A stretch of DNA of 64,000 nt from Callorhinus ursinus (GCF_003265705.1 NW_020313005.1:19976797-20040796); one strand, 5' to 3'. Shown: positions 31,628 through 43,465, numbered from the stretch's first letter. A program made the numbers and translations. The notes: a model not told the origin generated them from the sequence alone.

Positions 31628-32720
31628 GAAAGGGTGGTTGCGGTGTGGAATCTGAAACCACGTCAATGAATTTCACCTTCTGCTACATTAAAATCTATTG
31701 GTCAACATGTACTCGAGTGGATCTTTACCCACGCATGATTTTGTAACACCATGCATCGGTCATTCGGAAAATAATGACTCACTGAGTTATGCAGATCTTC
31801 CAAGTGTTGACAAATTTCGTTATGCAAGATAAAAAAGTTACATTAGTTAATAACACATTGACTTCACTGGAAAAGTCTTTATGGGCGGGGAAGCTGTCAG
31901 GTTTACAGTGGCAGATACAAGTTTTCCAGAATTGTAATTTTTGTTTGAAAGGTCAAATTTTCTCATTGGCCACAAGGTCAACTGGTTTCATTGAAGCGAC
32001 TGGCTCATTTTATTTATTTTTTACGAAAACATCTGTAAATATCCATGTCTGAGTAAGTGGAATTTGTCAGTCACTCTTTCAAGTAAAAATAGCATTCCAT
32101 GAGAAAAGCAGCTAGTTCATTTTACAATTCAAACAACCTTCAATTGTTTATCCTCCAGACAGGGTTGTACTTCGTTGTGCTACAAAAGTGCTCTATGTAC
32201 AGAGTGTAACATTTTAAAAGGTGTGTACTCAAGGGTTGAGATTTAATAAAATCAGTACTTTTGGGATGCCTGGGTGCTTCAGTGGGTTAAGCATCTGCCT
32301 TCGGCTCAGGTCATGATCCCAGGGTCCTGGGATCGAGCCCCGCATCGGGCTCCCTGCTCAGCGGAGAGCCTCCTTCTCCCTCTCCCTCTGTGATCTCTCT
32401 CGCTTTTGCTCTCTCTCAAATAAATAAATAATCTTTTTTTTAAAAAAACAATATTTTTTACTGTTTCATCAAGGACATTCTCAAGTGAAACTAGCATTTT
32501 CTCGCCCTGTGAGCACATGTCAAAGAAGGATGCAGTTTGGTGTTAACCAGCTCAATTTGTGCTAAGACACCAGCAGTTTCACCCACCAGTGCAACTGGGA
32601 ACACAGTGGAAAAGACAAATAATATCTTAGTATTATTTTGAAAATAGTTTTGACCTCACAGGCCCAGAAGAGTTTTGGAGAAGACTTAGTGGTCTGTAGG
32701 TCACACTTTGGGAAACACTG
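31628..32720. mobile_element. Probable hAT-Charlie DNA transposon fossil
   Basis: The right end 'tcacactttgggaaacactg' (32701-32720) fits the hAT-Charlie terminal repeat (CCACACTTTGAGAACCACTG). The internal sequence ('ttatgcaagataaaaaagtt', 'cagtcactctttcaagtaaa', 'gaaggatgcagtttggtgtt') recalls one such element. The left end was not found and no transposase frame survives. A SINE interrupts it at 32263-32445. Confidence 0.4.
32263..32445 (+). mobile_element. CAN-type SINE
   Basis: Head GGGATGCCTGGGTGCTTCAG, otherwise close to consensus, with an (AAAT)n tail. No clean target duplication was found. Confidence 0.93.
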
Positions 32721-32887
32721 TTCTAGGTGACTGAGTGTTCAAACTACATGAACATTTAATGTCTTGACTCATAATTGCATTATATTAGGAAACTACTCTG
32801 ATAAATTTAGACTGTGTCACATGTGATAAAGAGAAAGTGTCCTTATGGGAAAGTCTCTTGCCCATGAAAAACCATGTCTACTCTCTC

Positions 32888-33097
32888 TCTCTTTTTTTTA
32901 AAGATTTTATTTATTGGAGAGAGCGAGAGAGAGTACAAGTGGGGGTTGGGGCTGGGTGTGGGGTGGAGGGGCAGAGGGAGAGGGAGAAGCAGACTCCCCG
33001 CTGAGCACGGAGCCTGACACGGGGTTCGATACCAGAACCCTGAGATCATGACCTGAGCCGAAGGCAGACGCTTAACCCACTGAGCCTCCCAGGCGCC
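32888..33097 (-). mobile_element. CAN-type SINE
   Basis: Reverse-oriented full-length copy. TCTACTCT flanks it near 32877-32884 and 33100-33107. Confidence 0.93.
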
Positions 33098-33107
33098 CCT
33101 CTACTCT

Positions 33108-34229
33108 TCTCATTGTACAGTTACCATTTTGCTGCACATTAGTAGATGTTAAATTCACAGTTCCCCCTTTACCTTTTTCAAACCTTATTATCTCCCCAGG
33201 GTATTGACAGTGAAATAAGTTCATCTTATTTCAGACCCAGCAGAAGTGGAATAGAGCTGCCTCTGACCTGAGGACAATATCTGAAAATATTCATTTTATT
33301 ACATATGTAGGTGCCAGAAAACGTGTTAGTAAATACTTCCCATTTCAAATGATTACTAAATTTGATCCGAATATTTCAGGTGTTTCATTACATGGATGAT
33401 TGATATCTGGTAAAAATGAGGTTTTGCAGTGCTATTCCATCTTGCACAGTTTTGGGAAAGAGATTCAGGAAGAGTTTGGCTATGTTCCGCCACAAAAAGG
33501 ACATTGGCTCTCATTTGGTACTTTAGACCTCTGTTTCCTCGCTGTAAAACAAACTGTCACTAATTACCATTACAGTCCTTCACAGCTATTAGAGAAGAAA
33601 GGAAAGTGAACTTGTGTCCACCACCAGGCATTTGCCTCAGCTGACTTTTTGAATTTGCAGTGGGGTGGGTTTAGAATGCTGGGCGCGGGGGCGCTGGGAG
33701 GGAGAAGGGGGCACCAGACCAGTATTTTCACCATCTCCCCTCTTCAAGATCTTCTGGCTAGTTTTTCATCTGTAAGTGTAGGCGCCTGGGCTAGAGGCCT
33801 CCTAACAGTCCTTCTAGAATTATACCTAGTGATTTTGGGAGATTGCTGGAAGGCAGGGATCTAGGAGGAGGACCAGAGGCTTTTTACAAAGTACTCACTG
33901 TCATCTCTAGGGGGCATGCCCAGACCTCTTTACAACCTTGAAAAGTGAAGTAGCCAATTCGCCCACATTTCTCAATGCTTCTGAGTTCCTTGGCCAGATG
34001 GAATTTATTGCTAGGGCAGGAATATGAGGCTGAGTTGGTGAGGGGATAAGAAAAATGACAACAGCAGGTATTTCATAGGGAAGTACATCAGGCAAATTTG
34101 TCTAGTGAGAATCCCAGATAAGAAATGAACTAAAGGCTAATATTGGACTGGAGTTCTGGGGAGGTAGCAGATAGGCAGGGATGCACAGCTGTTCTGAAAA
34201 TGAGTGTACATTTTCATCTACCGCAAATT
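33108..34229. other. Unassigned unique sequence
   Basis: No repeat clearly identified. 33500-33570 may hold a degraded MIR. No gene. Confidence 0.4.
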
Positions 34230-34419
34230 TATTGATCCAGGGCTGTGCTGGGCGTTGGTAAAGCCGAGGAGACAGACCAGGCTGGCTTTGATCATGTGGG
34301 AAGCCTGCCATGACAAAAGTGTTAATGGAAGTTAAGACTGGCTAAGTTCAGACAGATGTTAGTAGATAGTAGGGCGATGTAACCTGGTCTGGGGATCAGA
34401 GATCTCCTGAGGGCAGCAG

Positions 34420-34870
34420 ACTATAAGGATAAAGCGTAGAGTTAGGTGGGAAGTGGTGGTGGGGTGGGGGTGGTGTAGGAAACTGCACCCCGAAAGACCT
34501 GGAAAGGATGGAGGTGCGATGTGTAGGGGAACGTGGAAGGGGGTGGAGCATGGCCCTTCTGTTGTGGGAAATGGAGGAATGGGTAAGAAATGCGGCTGGA
34601 GTGTTTGGGAGGGTTCAGATCATGTTAAGGAGACTGAACTCAATCCTAAGGACAGTGGCAACCACTGGAAGGTTTCAAGGAAGGGCCTCAGGGGAGATCT
34701 TTCTAGCCAGAGTGGCGAATGGGTTGAGAGGGTGTAAGACTGCAGGCTGGGGTACCATTGAGGAGTGGGTGTGATCATCCAGATGAGAGGTGAGGTGGGC
34801 CGCAGGAGTATGGAGAAAAGAGCAGGGAATGGAGACATATTTAGAAGGTAGGCACACTGGGTTGTAGCTG
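34420..34870 (+). mobile_element. Unclassified ancient interspersed repeat, copy 2
   Basis: 'gcaaccactggaaggtttca' (34667) and the flanking purine-rich sequence match the repeat at 30315-30780. It is old and diverged. Confidence 0.4.
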
Positions 34871-35249
34871 AAGAACTTAAGGGGATTCCCCCCCAAAAAA
34901 ACTTATGGCTTCACTGACAGACGAAATTAATAATGTTTTGTTCCCTTTGAGCCATAAAATGTGGAGAGATAGCTGCTTCCAGGGGAACCTCCCTCCCACG
35001 GAGTCAAATTGCTGCCTCTGTGTGGACAGGTTAAGTGTACAGACCTGTCACTCTTCCTAAGGGGCCCTATTTGCCTCACAGCTAAAATATTCTGGCACTT
35101 TCAGCCTTAAAGAAAAAAGATGACCCTCAAGTTGGCCAGGAACCAGAGGCCCGGATTAATGTGATAGTGTCTATTCCTAGGGAATGGTGGCAAAATTCTC
35201 CCCACTGCATTTAAGAACCTCTTTCCCCTACTGTGATCTGTCAATGTTG
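34871..35249. other. Unassigned sequence next to the CpG-rich patch
   Basis: Repeat-free as far as I can tell. It contains CCCGGATTAATG near 35150. Confidence 0.35.
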
Positions 35250-35460
35250 TGCAGCCCCGCTGCTTCGGCCTGAGACAACGGCAGAGCGCGCGGGCCGCTC
35301 GGAGCCCCGACTGGGGAGAAGAGAGGGGGTGCGCCTCTTCCTGGCAGAGATCCTGGTTAGGCCGTTTCACAAGAAGCCTCAAAAGTGAACCAACCCGAGG
35401 CGCTCAGAGGCCTGCGGACCAGGCGCCGGGCCGGGTCAGAGGGCCAGTGATGGGGATCCT
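35250..35460. promoter_or_regulatory. Small CpG-rich patch
   Basis: About 17 CpG in roughly 200 bp, including AGAGCGCGCGGGCCGCTCGG near 35284, with GC about 65 percent by eye. It is unlike its surroundings, where CpG is rare. A 124-codon frame spans it but is not recognised. Confidence 0.4.
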
Positions 35461-35639
35461 AACAGGGCCTTGTTCATCACGTGCTGACCATGCTGCTCCC
35501 AGCCTTCCAGCACAGGGCGAGCTGGCCTGTGCTAGGGATGTCGGGGACCTGAGCCAGAACACACCTGAGTTTGCGGGAGATGTGGTCCAGGGAGCCTCCG
35601 GGGAGGGAGGGTGCACCCCATAAGTCCAGAACTGCCCAG

Positions 35640-36000
35640 ATTGTGGGGCAGTTACACACTCGGATCTGACTGATGGCTGGTCTCTCCCCAACAGGCGTCC
35701 AGGGCTGCAGAGGGGAAACACGAAGTACTGCTGGGATTGGGCTCCATTTCGTCCTGGGAATTCTGTAGAGCGGATATAACCTACTCCTGAAACGTTCTCG
35801 TCAGGATCTCCCTCCCTGAGTTATTCAGTAAAACATTTCTGGAGTGGGTCCTATGTGCCAGTCTGTTCTAGCTTCAGGGACCACATCTGTCAATAAAACA
35901 ATGGCCCTTTGGCAATAAAACAACGGCACTTTCGTTATAGAGAGAGGAAAGAGATAACAAACACTAAATACAGTATTTCGAGCCTTTTGGAGGGCGTAAA
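35640..36000. other. Unassigned, possibly with a short old repeat at 35820-35950
   Basis: 'ctatgtgccagtctgttcta' at 35850 recalls the ancient repeat at 40545. Nothing else is seen. Confidence 0.3.
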
Positions 36001-36002
36001 CT

Positions 36003-36197
36003 CCAAATCCAGTTCAGTCCATTCGGGAGGATGCATCATCTTCTCTTGACATCAGGTGTGGTGAGCGAGCCAATGCCTGTCAGTTTCTCAATGCTTGTCA
36101 AGAAACCTGACTTGGTGGACATGCTGTGATAGCTGCTGCATTAGGAAGATCAGTTCTGTTGATGATGTGCAGAGAGAGAGAGCAGAGCCCATGGGTA
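36003..36197 (+). repeat. Diverged duplicated block, copy A
   Basis: It shares GAGGATGCATCAT, CATCAGGTGTGGTGAG, GATCAGTTCTGTT and GCCCATGGG in the same order with copy B at 37438-37640. Identity is high over the first 55 bases and lower after. Confidence 0.8.
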
Positions 36198-36204
36198 GGC
36201 GAGT

Positions 36205-36695
36205 CGTTGTAGGAAAGTTGATAATACTGACTCCATCTTGCTCATAGTCAGCCTCTCAGTGACCTCTCCTGGGGCTACATGTCACAGGCCCCTTGGACAT
36301 TAATACACATACTTTTGAAATGCCCACCACGGTGGGGATGGGAGGAGGCTTGTTTTGGCCTCCCATGAATCTCAGAGATGACATAGTCTTCCTCTTATAA
36401 TGCACCAGGTGATACCCTAAGATCTAATTAAAAGCTGTCAGTTGGGCGCATGCAAGCCCTTCAAGGTGTGTGTGAGCCCTGTGATCTCACTACGATGCCC
36501 TTATGTGTGTCCCCCTTGCTCTAGAAAATCTGTGGACTGAGGTCTGGGTTTTGCACAGAATAACCATGTAGCCGCTATGGATCGTCCTCGGCCCGATCCC
36601 CACCCCCAGTCAGTAAGTTACATTGAATAAAACTGTGTCAACTCTATAGAGTGGCCTCCTTCGTTTTCCGGTCTCAAAGTGCCCTCTCAGTTTGG
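36205..36695 (+). mobile_element. Probable endogenous retrovirus LTR
   Basis: It shows 'tgtaggaaagttgataatac' at the left, a polyadenylation signal in 'cattgaataaaactgtgtca' (36623) and then a U5-like 'gtggcctccttcgttttccg'. I could not fix the ends or a target duplication. Confidence 0.5.
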
Positions 36696-36699
36696 GGGG

Positions 36700-37430
36700 A
36701 TACTTTCCTGTCCCTCCTCCACCTCCTAACAGTAGTTCATAGAGTAAATGAGCAGGTGAGTAAGATGGTAACAGAGAAAAAAATAGAGTCGATTAAATAC
36801 AAGTTAGATATAGTCCCTGTTTCCGATCGTCTATAAAGCTCTACCCAGAGGCTCTGCAAATTTGTAGATGGATGTCAGGGAGCTGAGGGGTAATTGCCTT
36901 GGAGCTGGGAAGTGCTAGGGCTGGGGAAGGTGGGAAGGGCATCGGCTGAAGGGATGGCTTGCTTATTACAGGATTAATGTTCCCTTGTTTTTGCTTTGTC
37001 AGTCAAAAACGTAGAGAGAAGCCTGTGGTTCTTTCATCATAGGGCTGGGATTGTAACTGACCAAGGGCCAGAGGTGCTTAGAAAATCCTTGAATGGGTAA
37101 AAGGATCAGGCAAAGGGCCGAGCCTGGGCTGTCACCTTGTATGTTTCAGTCATGTGGGTTCTGCTCTGTTTCCTCCCGACTTTGGAGGCACAGGTTTCAG
37201 GGTTTAGTTTATTGTCAGTGAAGTGAGAGTTAGGGGTACTTAGTAAACCTCTTCCTGTGTTGCTAATAATTATCACCCAATTCATAATGGGCTCTGCAAT
37301 GCTCCCACTTCCTTTAATTAATTTGTCCTGTATTAATTATTGGGGTATTTTATTTTATAAGGGTGATGACTAACCCTGCCTGGCAGGTTGAGAACTGCCC
37401 TGTTGGCAGTTGACTGACAAGGGCTTGGTC
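36700..37430. other. Unassigned unique sequence
   Basis: No repeat or gene. It includes an AT-rich cluster at 37260-37365 with TAATAATTATC, TTTAATTAATTT and ATTAATTATTGG. Confidence 0.4.
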
Positions 37431-37437
37431 TTCCAAT

Positions 37438-37640
37438 TCAGCCCAAATCCATTCAGGAGGATGCATCATTTTCTTCTGACATCAGGTGTGGTGAGGGAGC
37501 TGGTGCCTGCCAGGGAGCCTGGCCTCCTGGGGCAGAGATCTTGTCAGAGCTCAAGCTGCTGAGTTGGGAAGGTCAGTTCTGTTTGTGACTTCCATAGGGA
37601 GTGAGCCGAGCCAGCCAGCAAATTAAAGCCCATGGGCTGA
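37438..37640 (+). repeat. Diverged duplicated block, copy B
   Basis: See copy A. The two lie about 1.44 kb apart in the same orientation. Confidence 0.8.
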
Positions 37641-37859
37641 GGGTCCCACCGAGGAGCGTCTTCCAAGGCAGCATGTAGATGACCTTGAGATTAGAGGCCC
37701 CTCTACCAGGAGTTACTTAGCGCTCAGATACTTGATGATCCTTCAAGTTCTTCATGGAATGGGAGGATATTTCCTCCAACTTCTTTGTTCCTCTGAGTAC
37801 CTTCCTAAAGCTGTTCTTTATCCCTCTGAGTCTATCTTGTGGTAGTTATAGTCCACCCC

Positions 37860-38395
37860 TCCCCCCACCCCAGTGGTTCTGCATTTGTATTCCAATTTTA
37901 TTCTCAGCTCCTATTTGAACTGTTATGTCATGGAATTCACAGTTGTGCTGAACGACGAAGATGTGCGATGCAGTGTTCATCTCCAATCTGGTTCCAATGC
38001 ACAGACCTCTCCCGCCCAGACTATTGCAATAGTCTCCTGATGGCTCTGAAATAGGGCGGTTCTGCTTCCACACATTCACCCATTTTGTTGGCTCCCTGGT
38101 CTGTCATGTCTCAGACTCATCCTCAAACTTGTCCTCTGCTTGAGCACCTCATCATGGACTTCCTCAAATGCCCCTGTGAAGCCTTCCTACTTCATGCCAG
38201 GCCTGCTGAATTCCTCCATTCTCTTCCCAGAGTTCCCTACATCCCAGAACCGGCCCGAGTGGCAGTCCTTGGTTCTCCCGACAGCTCCCCTCTGTTACAT
38301 GAGGCCGCTTTGAGGCTGGGAACTTGGCCTTATTTGTCTATATAATCCCAGGCCTGAAATAGGAAATGAGTTCCTGCTTCTGTAGAACAAATGAA
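37860..38395 (+). mobile_element. L2 LINE fragment
   Basis: L2 phrases: 'cagactattgcaatagtctc' (38018), 'cctgtgaagccttcctactt' (38172) and 'tgggaacttggccttatttg' (38317). Ancient and non-coding. Confidence 0.75.
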
Positions 38396-39660
38396 AGACT
38401 AAAGCTGGAATCTCCCTCCTTCCTCTGCTTTAATAAAGATATGAATTATTCAAGAACCAAGCTTCTCAGTTCTTAAAAACCCAGGCCCTTTTTTGAGAAA
38501 CATAGAAATCTTTTCTTTTTCTTTAATGTGATGGATATTTCAAAACAAGTCAGATGTTGTTATTCAAGCAAAGCGAAGCAATGGCATTTTGAATATGCTT
38601 GTCCGACCTACACGCACTGTGCTTGGCAGGGACTGCAATCCCTGCTTGGGCCCTGGGGTTGATTCCCTGCGAGTTTGCTGAAAGTCAGTTTGTTTTTGGC
38701 ACTTTGGCCATTTGGCAGTTGGCTCTCAGCGAGGGGGCCCGCTGCCTCGTAATAGGGTCAGAGCACCCCGGCGGTGGCAGGGAAACCTAATCCATCTGCC
38801 CAACCAGCCCCTTCCCCAGCTCTCCCGGACCCGAAAGATCTCTGCCACAGTCACGTGGAAAAGGCACTTTCAGAACTTCTTTAAGTCTGAACTCTGCAAC
38901 TCCATGAGCTGGAAGTTACTTTTCATGTCAACCTTAATTCCTTCATCCTATGCTTTAAGTCATTTCCCTCCTGTTCTGCCTGAGGAGATGGAAGAAAAGT
39001 AGCATCATTTTGTGCCGAATAGGTTATTGCTTCAGAGAACACACACCGCAGAGTGAAGTTGCCTTGACAGTCGGCCACAGGACGGGTGTGTGTGTGTGTG
39101 TGTTTGGGGTGGGGTACTACTGGTGGAGGCTCAATCTACCCGGGGAGTTGTTTTACTTGTCCAGATTTATGAGGGAGAGATCATTAGAAGAAAGGGGGAG
39201 TGGTGAGCTCTGATATCAAAGTTAAGGAAGAGAGTGAAGATAGTGAGATTTGAAGTCAAAATGTTGGACCAAGTACAGATTATGGAAGAAGGAGGTGAGA
39301 CCCGGTGGCTGGGTATGGGTAACAGGAGGGTAATATAATGAGGGTGACAGGAGGGGATGGGACTCAGCCACCCTCCTAGGATAGGTGACAGAGATTCTCA
39401 CTTGCCAGAAAGCAGCTGAGGATGCTGTGTCTGGAGCAGAACCCAGGTTTGGGAATCTGGGGAAGGAAGTAGGGACAAGTGGGTATGAGCGAATGCGTAA
39501 TGCTGCTTGGGAGGAGGGTTCCTCCTTAGGCCCGGGAGGTGTTGCACTAGGCTGGATTGAAATGGACGGGTCAGTCTCTTCCAGAGTGGTTCTCATAACC
39601 TGTATGAGAAAATGTTCTAGAAAATCCTTTGGCCTGGGTCAGATATTTTGTGTCTGGTTC
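38396..39660. other. Unassigned unique sequence
   Basis: No repeat family or gene recognised. It contains a TTTGGCNN octamer array at 38695-38726 and a short (TG)n at 39087-39102. Confidence 0.4.
38695..38726 (+). repeat. TTTGGC-type octamer array (four copies)
   Basis: TTGGC occurs at 38696, 38704, 38712 and 38719, spaced 8, 8 and 7 bases. Each is an NFI half-site-like word, all on the same strand. Confidence 0.7.
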
Positions 39661-39693
39661 TCCCGCCATCCCTCCATCCCTCCATCCCTCACC
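39661..39693 (+). repeat. (CATC)n microsatellite
   Basis: Short CATCCCTC-type repeat of about four units. Confidence 0.7.
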
Positions 39694-40544
39694 TGATGGC
39701 CTCTGAGGAGCCCTAGGCTCTGGGCAACCTGTAGCCCCTTCTCCCCACCCTTCCATTTGCCTCACTTTCTCTGGAGTGCTGCACTCAGAATCGATTAACC
39801 GAACAGATTAGGCTCCAAATGAGGTGGGTAAGAGGAGCCAGACCTGCTGGGTCTGGTCACCAGCTCTGCCTTACTAACGCCTTAGTTCTGCTGGGCCTTG
39901 ATTTTTCCCTCCTGCAATGTGGGCAGCATGCTGTTTCACCTCCCTTGAGCTGCCCGGTTAATGATCATGCTGAGTTCCCAGGGAGTACGATGCCCTGCAG
40001 CTCTCCAGGATGCAAATTTGTAATTTTTATTTTTTGCCAAGCCTCTCACATCAGCTCCAGTTTCATAACCTCAGTCAACCCATCCCCTCCCCTCCCTTCA
40101 TGCACGTACAGAATTCTCTTCTCTAGCCCAGATGCACACCTGCGAGAAAACTTGGCACGGACTCCTTTCCATCTGTCACCGCTTCGAATAGCTTGAGTGT
40201 GCTGATGACAGATAAAGTAATTGCAGAGCATACGAATGACTTAATATTTGATGTGTTAAAATAATTTTTTAATGCCAAACATATGTATAATTTATAGCTG
40301 GAATCTACAGTTTTTCTCTTGCTCCCCACTTTTCACTCAGTTGCGCTCCCATTGGAGTGGCAGGAACATGGGCTCCACGGCGGCTCTTGTTTTCACTTAC
40401 TGTATTACAAGAGGAAGTGGAGAATCTTCTGCAGCATTGACGATGCCTATTGATTTCCGAATCTCTAGGTCCTGGCTCCATTCTTGGCACTTTGAAGTGC
40501 TTAAAAATACTCGATGGGTGCATTACTAAATAAAAGTTGGAGGT
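39694..40544. other. Unassigned unique sequence
   Basis: No repeat or gene recognised. The 125-codon frame at 39819-40196 has no features I recognise. Confidence 0.4.
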
Positions 40545-41070
40545 TCATTTCACAACTACTTACTGAGTACTTAAATGTGCCAAACACCATGCTAGACCGT
40601 AGAACACAGCGAAGAACAAGACTGACAAGGCCCCTGCCCTCAAGGGGTTTATGTTTGGTGGGGAAGATAGATACATGAGCGACAGTAGCAATGCATGTTG
40701 GCTGCTTCAATGGAGAAAATGTAGGATCTTGGTAACTCGGGGTATCAAGAGCTCACCAATGCCGGAAGTAAGGGAAAAGCCTCTTTGGGGCAGTGAGTTA
40801 GCTGGAAGAGCCAGTGTGGAGTTTGGGCCAGTTGGATAGAAAGGTAGAGACAGCCTATGTGAAGGTAGGAAGCCAAGACAGAGAATGGTCAGTTTGAGCA
40901 GCTAGAAGACACTCATTATGTCTAGAATTTAGGTCAGAATAGAGAAGGGAAGCTGTCATAGGGGACAGAGGACAGATCAGAAGTGAACATAGAGACCGTG
41001 TGAAGGAGGGGTGGAGGGATTTTAAGCAGGAGGGTGACATAGTTAGATTTTTCTACTAGAAAAGTTCCTG
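40545..41070 (+). mobile_element. Unclassified ancient interspersed repeat, copy 3
   Basis: The start 'ttactgagtacttaaatgtg' and 'ccctgccctcaaggggttta' and the end 'ttttaagcaggagggtgaca' match the order of the same old family as 30315 and 34420. This is the most complete of the three. Confidence 0.45.
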
Positions 41071-41840
41071 TGCTGAGACCATCAGAGAAGGGTGGTTTGG
41101 GAATAAAACCAGCCAAGGAAATGGAGGTCTTCATTGCCTTGACTCTGAGAGGTCTTCCTGACTCAGATTTGGGTTTGGGGGTTAGGGGACACAATAAAAG
41201 AAATTGACTCACTCGGTTAAAAAAATTTTTGTCCCCAAACAACAGAATATTCTCAGCTAGCTTCCTTTTTGCTCTCTCCTTATTTCTGTTTCTTTAACGC
41301 TTCATCACCTATGGGTGTATATGGTCTTGTACATACAGTGAAGAAGGACAGATGAGAAGAATATGGCCCCCAAAGGAGTAGGTAAGGTGTTAATTCCTCA
41401 TCTCTCTGTAACCGAGACAGATCATTTCTCCCCATCTCAGCAAGGCTGGTTTCAAACTTATCTCTGAGTTTGAATCGGTTCTCTTTTCCTACCCACCTCA
41501 GCGGTTTGGGGTGAAGCTGATTCTAGAGATGGCATGACAAGGGCACTGGGAAGACGGTAGCAGGTGTCTGTTCGGACCGCCTCCCTTCCGTCCACCATCC
41601 CAACTGTGGGTTGGCACCCTGCACTTGCACTTGTGTAAATCCTCATGTGTGGCCATTCTTTAGACTAGGGCTGACTTCCCCATCCTTCCTCTGATTCCTT
41701 CCTCCAGTACCCACTTGGGATGAGTATTTATGTGAACAGAGAGATGTGGAAAGTATAACAGATTAGTTTTGCTCATTACTTGGAAGATGGCTAATAGGTG
41801 ATGTAATAATCAACTTGGTGTGATGTGAACAGTTCTGCAC
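41071..41840. other. Unassigned unique sequence
   Basis: No repeat or gene recognised. Confidence 0.4.
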
Positions 41841-41844
41841 GTGG

Positions 41845-42035
41845 GATGAGAAGACTAGGGCTGAAAACCATGCCTTCCTTCCGACCAGCCACGTGAGCTC
41901 GGCAAGTTCCCTAATGTCTTTGAAGTTCAATTTCCTTATTTGTCAATGGGGATGATGATCATACCTAACACGGAATGTTATTCTGAGGTTGGCACATGGA
42001 AACTCATCAATATATGTTAATTCCTCTTCTTCTTT
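41845..42035 (+). mobile_element. MIR SINE
   Basis: 'gaccagccacgtgagctcgg' followed by 'caatttccttatttgtcaat' and 'ggttggcacatggaaactca' is a diverged MIR core and 3' end. Confidence 0.7.
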
Positions 42036-42920
42036 AGAGGTTTTCTAGCACTAGAGTGGCTTTTTAATATATGCAATTCACATGTTTACTCTGAAGAGAT
42101 AGTGGAGTGTCAGCCTTGAGGACACACAATCCCAAATTTGCCCACACTAGCCCAGGAACAATGCCAAGGCCACTCTCCCAGTGCCTGCCTTGGCTACAGT
42201 CCAAAGACTGTTGGTCACTCAATGCAAGAGCCAGTCCCATGGCCTCTGGAAAGACACTGAGCAGAGGGGACGGCCCAGGATTGGATGGAACTTTTCAAAA
42301 GGCCACCAGAGATTAAGTTTTCATGGTAGGACTACGGGAACTTACTTGTTGCTCAATTTTTCCAGTTTTACTTGCGCAGCAGGAGGTTGTCCTTTACTAG
42401 GTGCTGGTGGGGGGCGGGGAGGAAGAGGTGGATTGGGCCTTAAGGCCTGTCATCATCTCTGCAGTAGGGGAAGGACTGACCTTGCTTAGGTTAAGTATTG
42501 CCCCCTTGTCCCAGATACCACCATAAACTTGTGGTTCTTATTCTCGTCATCTTTCTAATCCCTCATCATGTTCCTCCGTAGCCCCCTCCTGAAACTTCAT
42601 CTTTCATTTGGGATCCTCATCTCCAAGTGACAATGTATCTCCTTGAGGCTTTCAGATCCCACTGCCTCTGCCATTGGCTGGATGACAGTGGAGTCCACTT
42701 TGACTCAGGCTCTGCGTGGGTCCGAAGGGGAGTGTGGTTGGGCAGGAGGACAGTGGGCCCTCCCGACCTCTGGGAAGCTTTATGAGAGACGTGTGCTTTT
42801 ACTCTAGTCCTCCTAGAGCCAAACTCTGCATGGGAAACGTAGATTCCACTCTGATGAAATGGAAGGTCGGAGTTACTGGTGGTGGAGCTAGAGGGATTAT
42901 AGAAGTAAAAGCCTGGAGAG
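42036..42920. other. Unassigned unique sequence
   Basis: No repeat or gene recognised. Several frames of about 70-100 codons overlap. Confidence 0.35.
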
Positions 42921-42924
42921 TTCA

Positions 42925-43348
42925 GTGTTACTGCAGGCCTCAGAGTGTGCAGGCAAGAAATTCACAGGAGAAATACAAAGTGCCATCCAACAGGTGAAAA
43001 TACACCAACCTCACTAATCATCAAAGAACGCAAAGTAAAGTGGAATAACAAGAATTCTTGGAAACTAACCTATGGGAAAACAGGAGTATGAAAAGATGTA
43101 TGCGCAAAGATGTTTATTGCAGTACTGTTTGTAGCAGTGAATAATTAGAAACAACTTAATTGTACATCAACAGGGGAATGATTAAACATGTTATTGGACA
43201 TCTCTGCAATGAATAATGTAGCAGTCACTAAAGCAACAAGTTAGCTTTATGTATCCTGAATAGGAAAATGTCCTTGCTACATTAAAAAAGACAGGTGTAG
43301 AACAATTTGTATAATATGTTTCTGTTTATATAAAAGAATGCTATGTGG

Positions 43349-43382
<34 letters not shown>

Positions 43383-43465
43383 GAGTGGAGGGATACATAC
43401 CAAACTGTTAAGAATGAACACTTCTGGGGATTGAGATTAAGGAAGAAGTGTGTAGGGGAAACTAT
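42925..43465 (+). mobile_element. L1 LINE 3' end, outer element of a nest (left part)
   Basis: L1 3' end: 'tttattgcagtactgtttgt', 'gaatgattaaacatgttatt' and 'gggattgagattaaggaaga'. A (GT)n at 43351-43380 lies inside. It probably resumes at 43973-44045 after the inserted antisense L1. Confidence 0.7.
43351..43380 (+). repeat. (GT)n microsatellite
   Basis: About 14 GT units within the L1 fragment. Confidence 0.93.

Noticed and set aside
35249..35623. 124-codon frame across the CpG patch
   Set aside because: Arginine- and serine-rich chance reading of CpG-rich DNA. I could not see splice or promoter support.
35686..35700. Possible splice acceptor (TCTCTCCCCAACAG)
   Set aside because: No open exon of credible coding quality or matching donor follows. 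One acceptor-like site is expected by chance every few kilobases.
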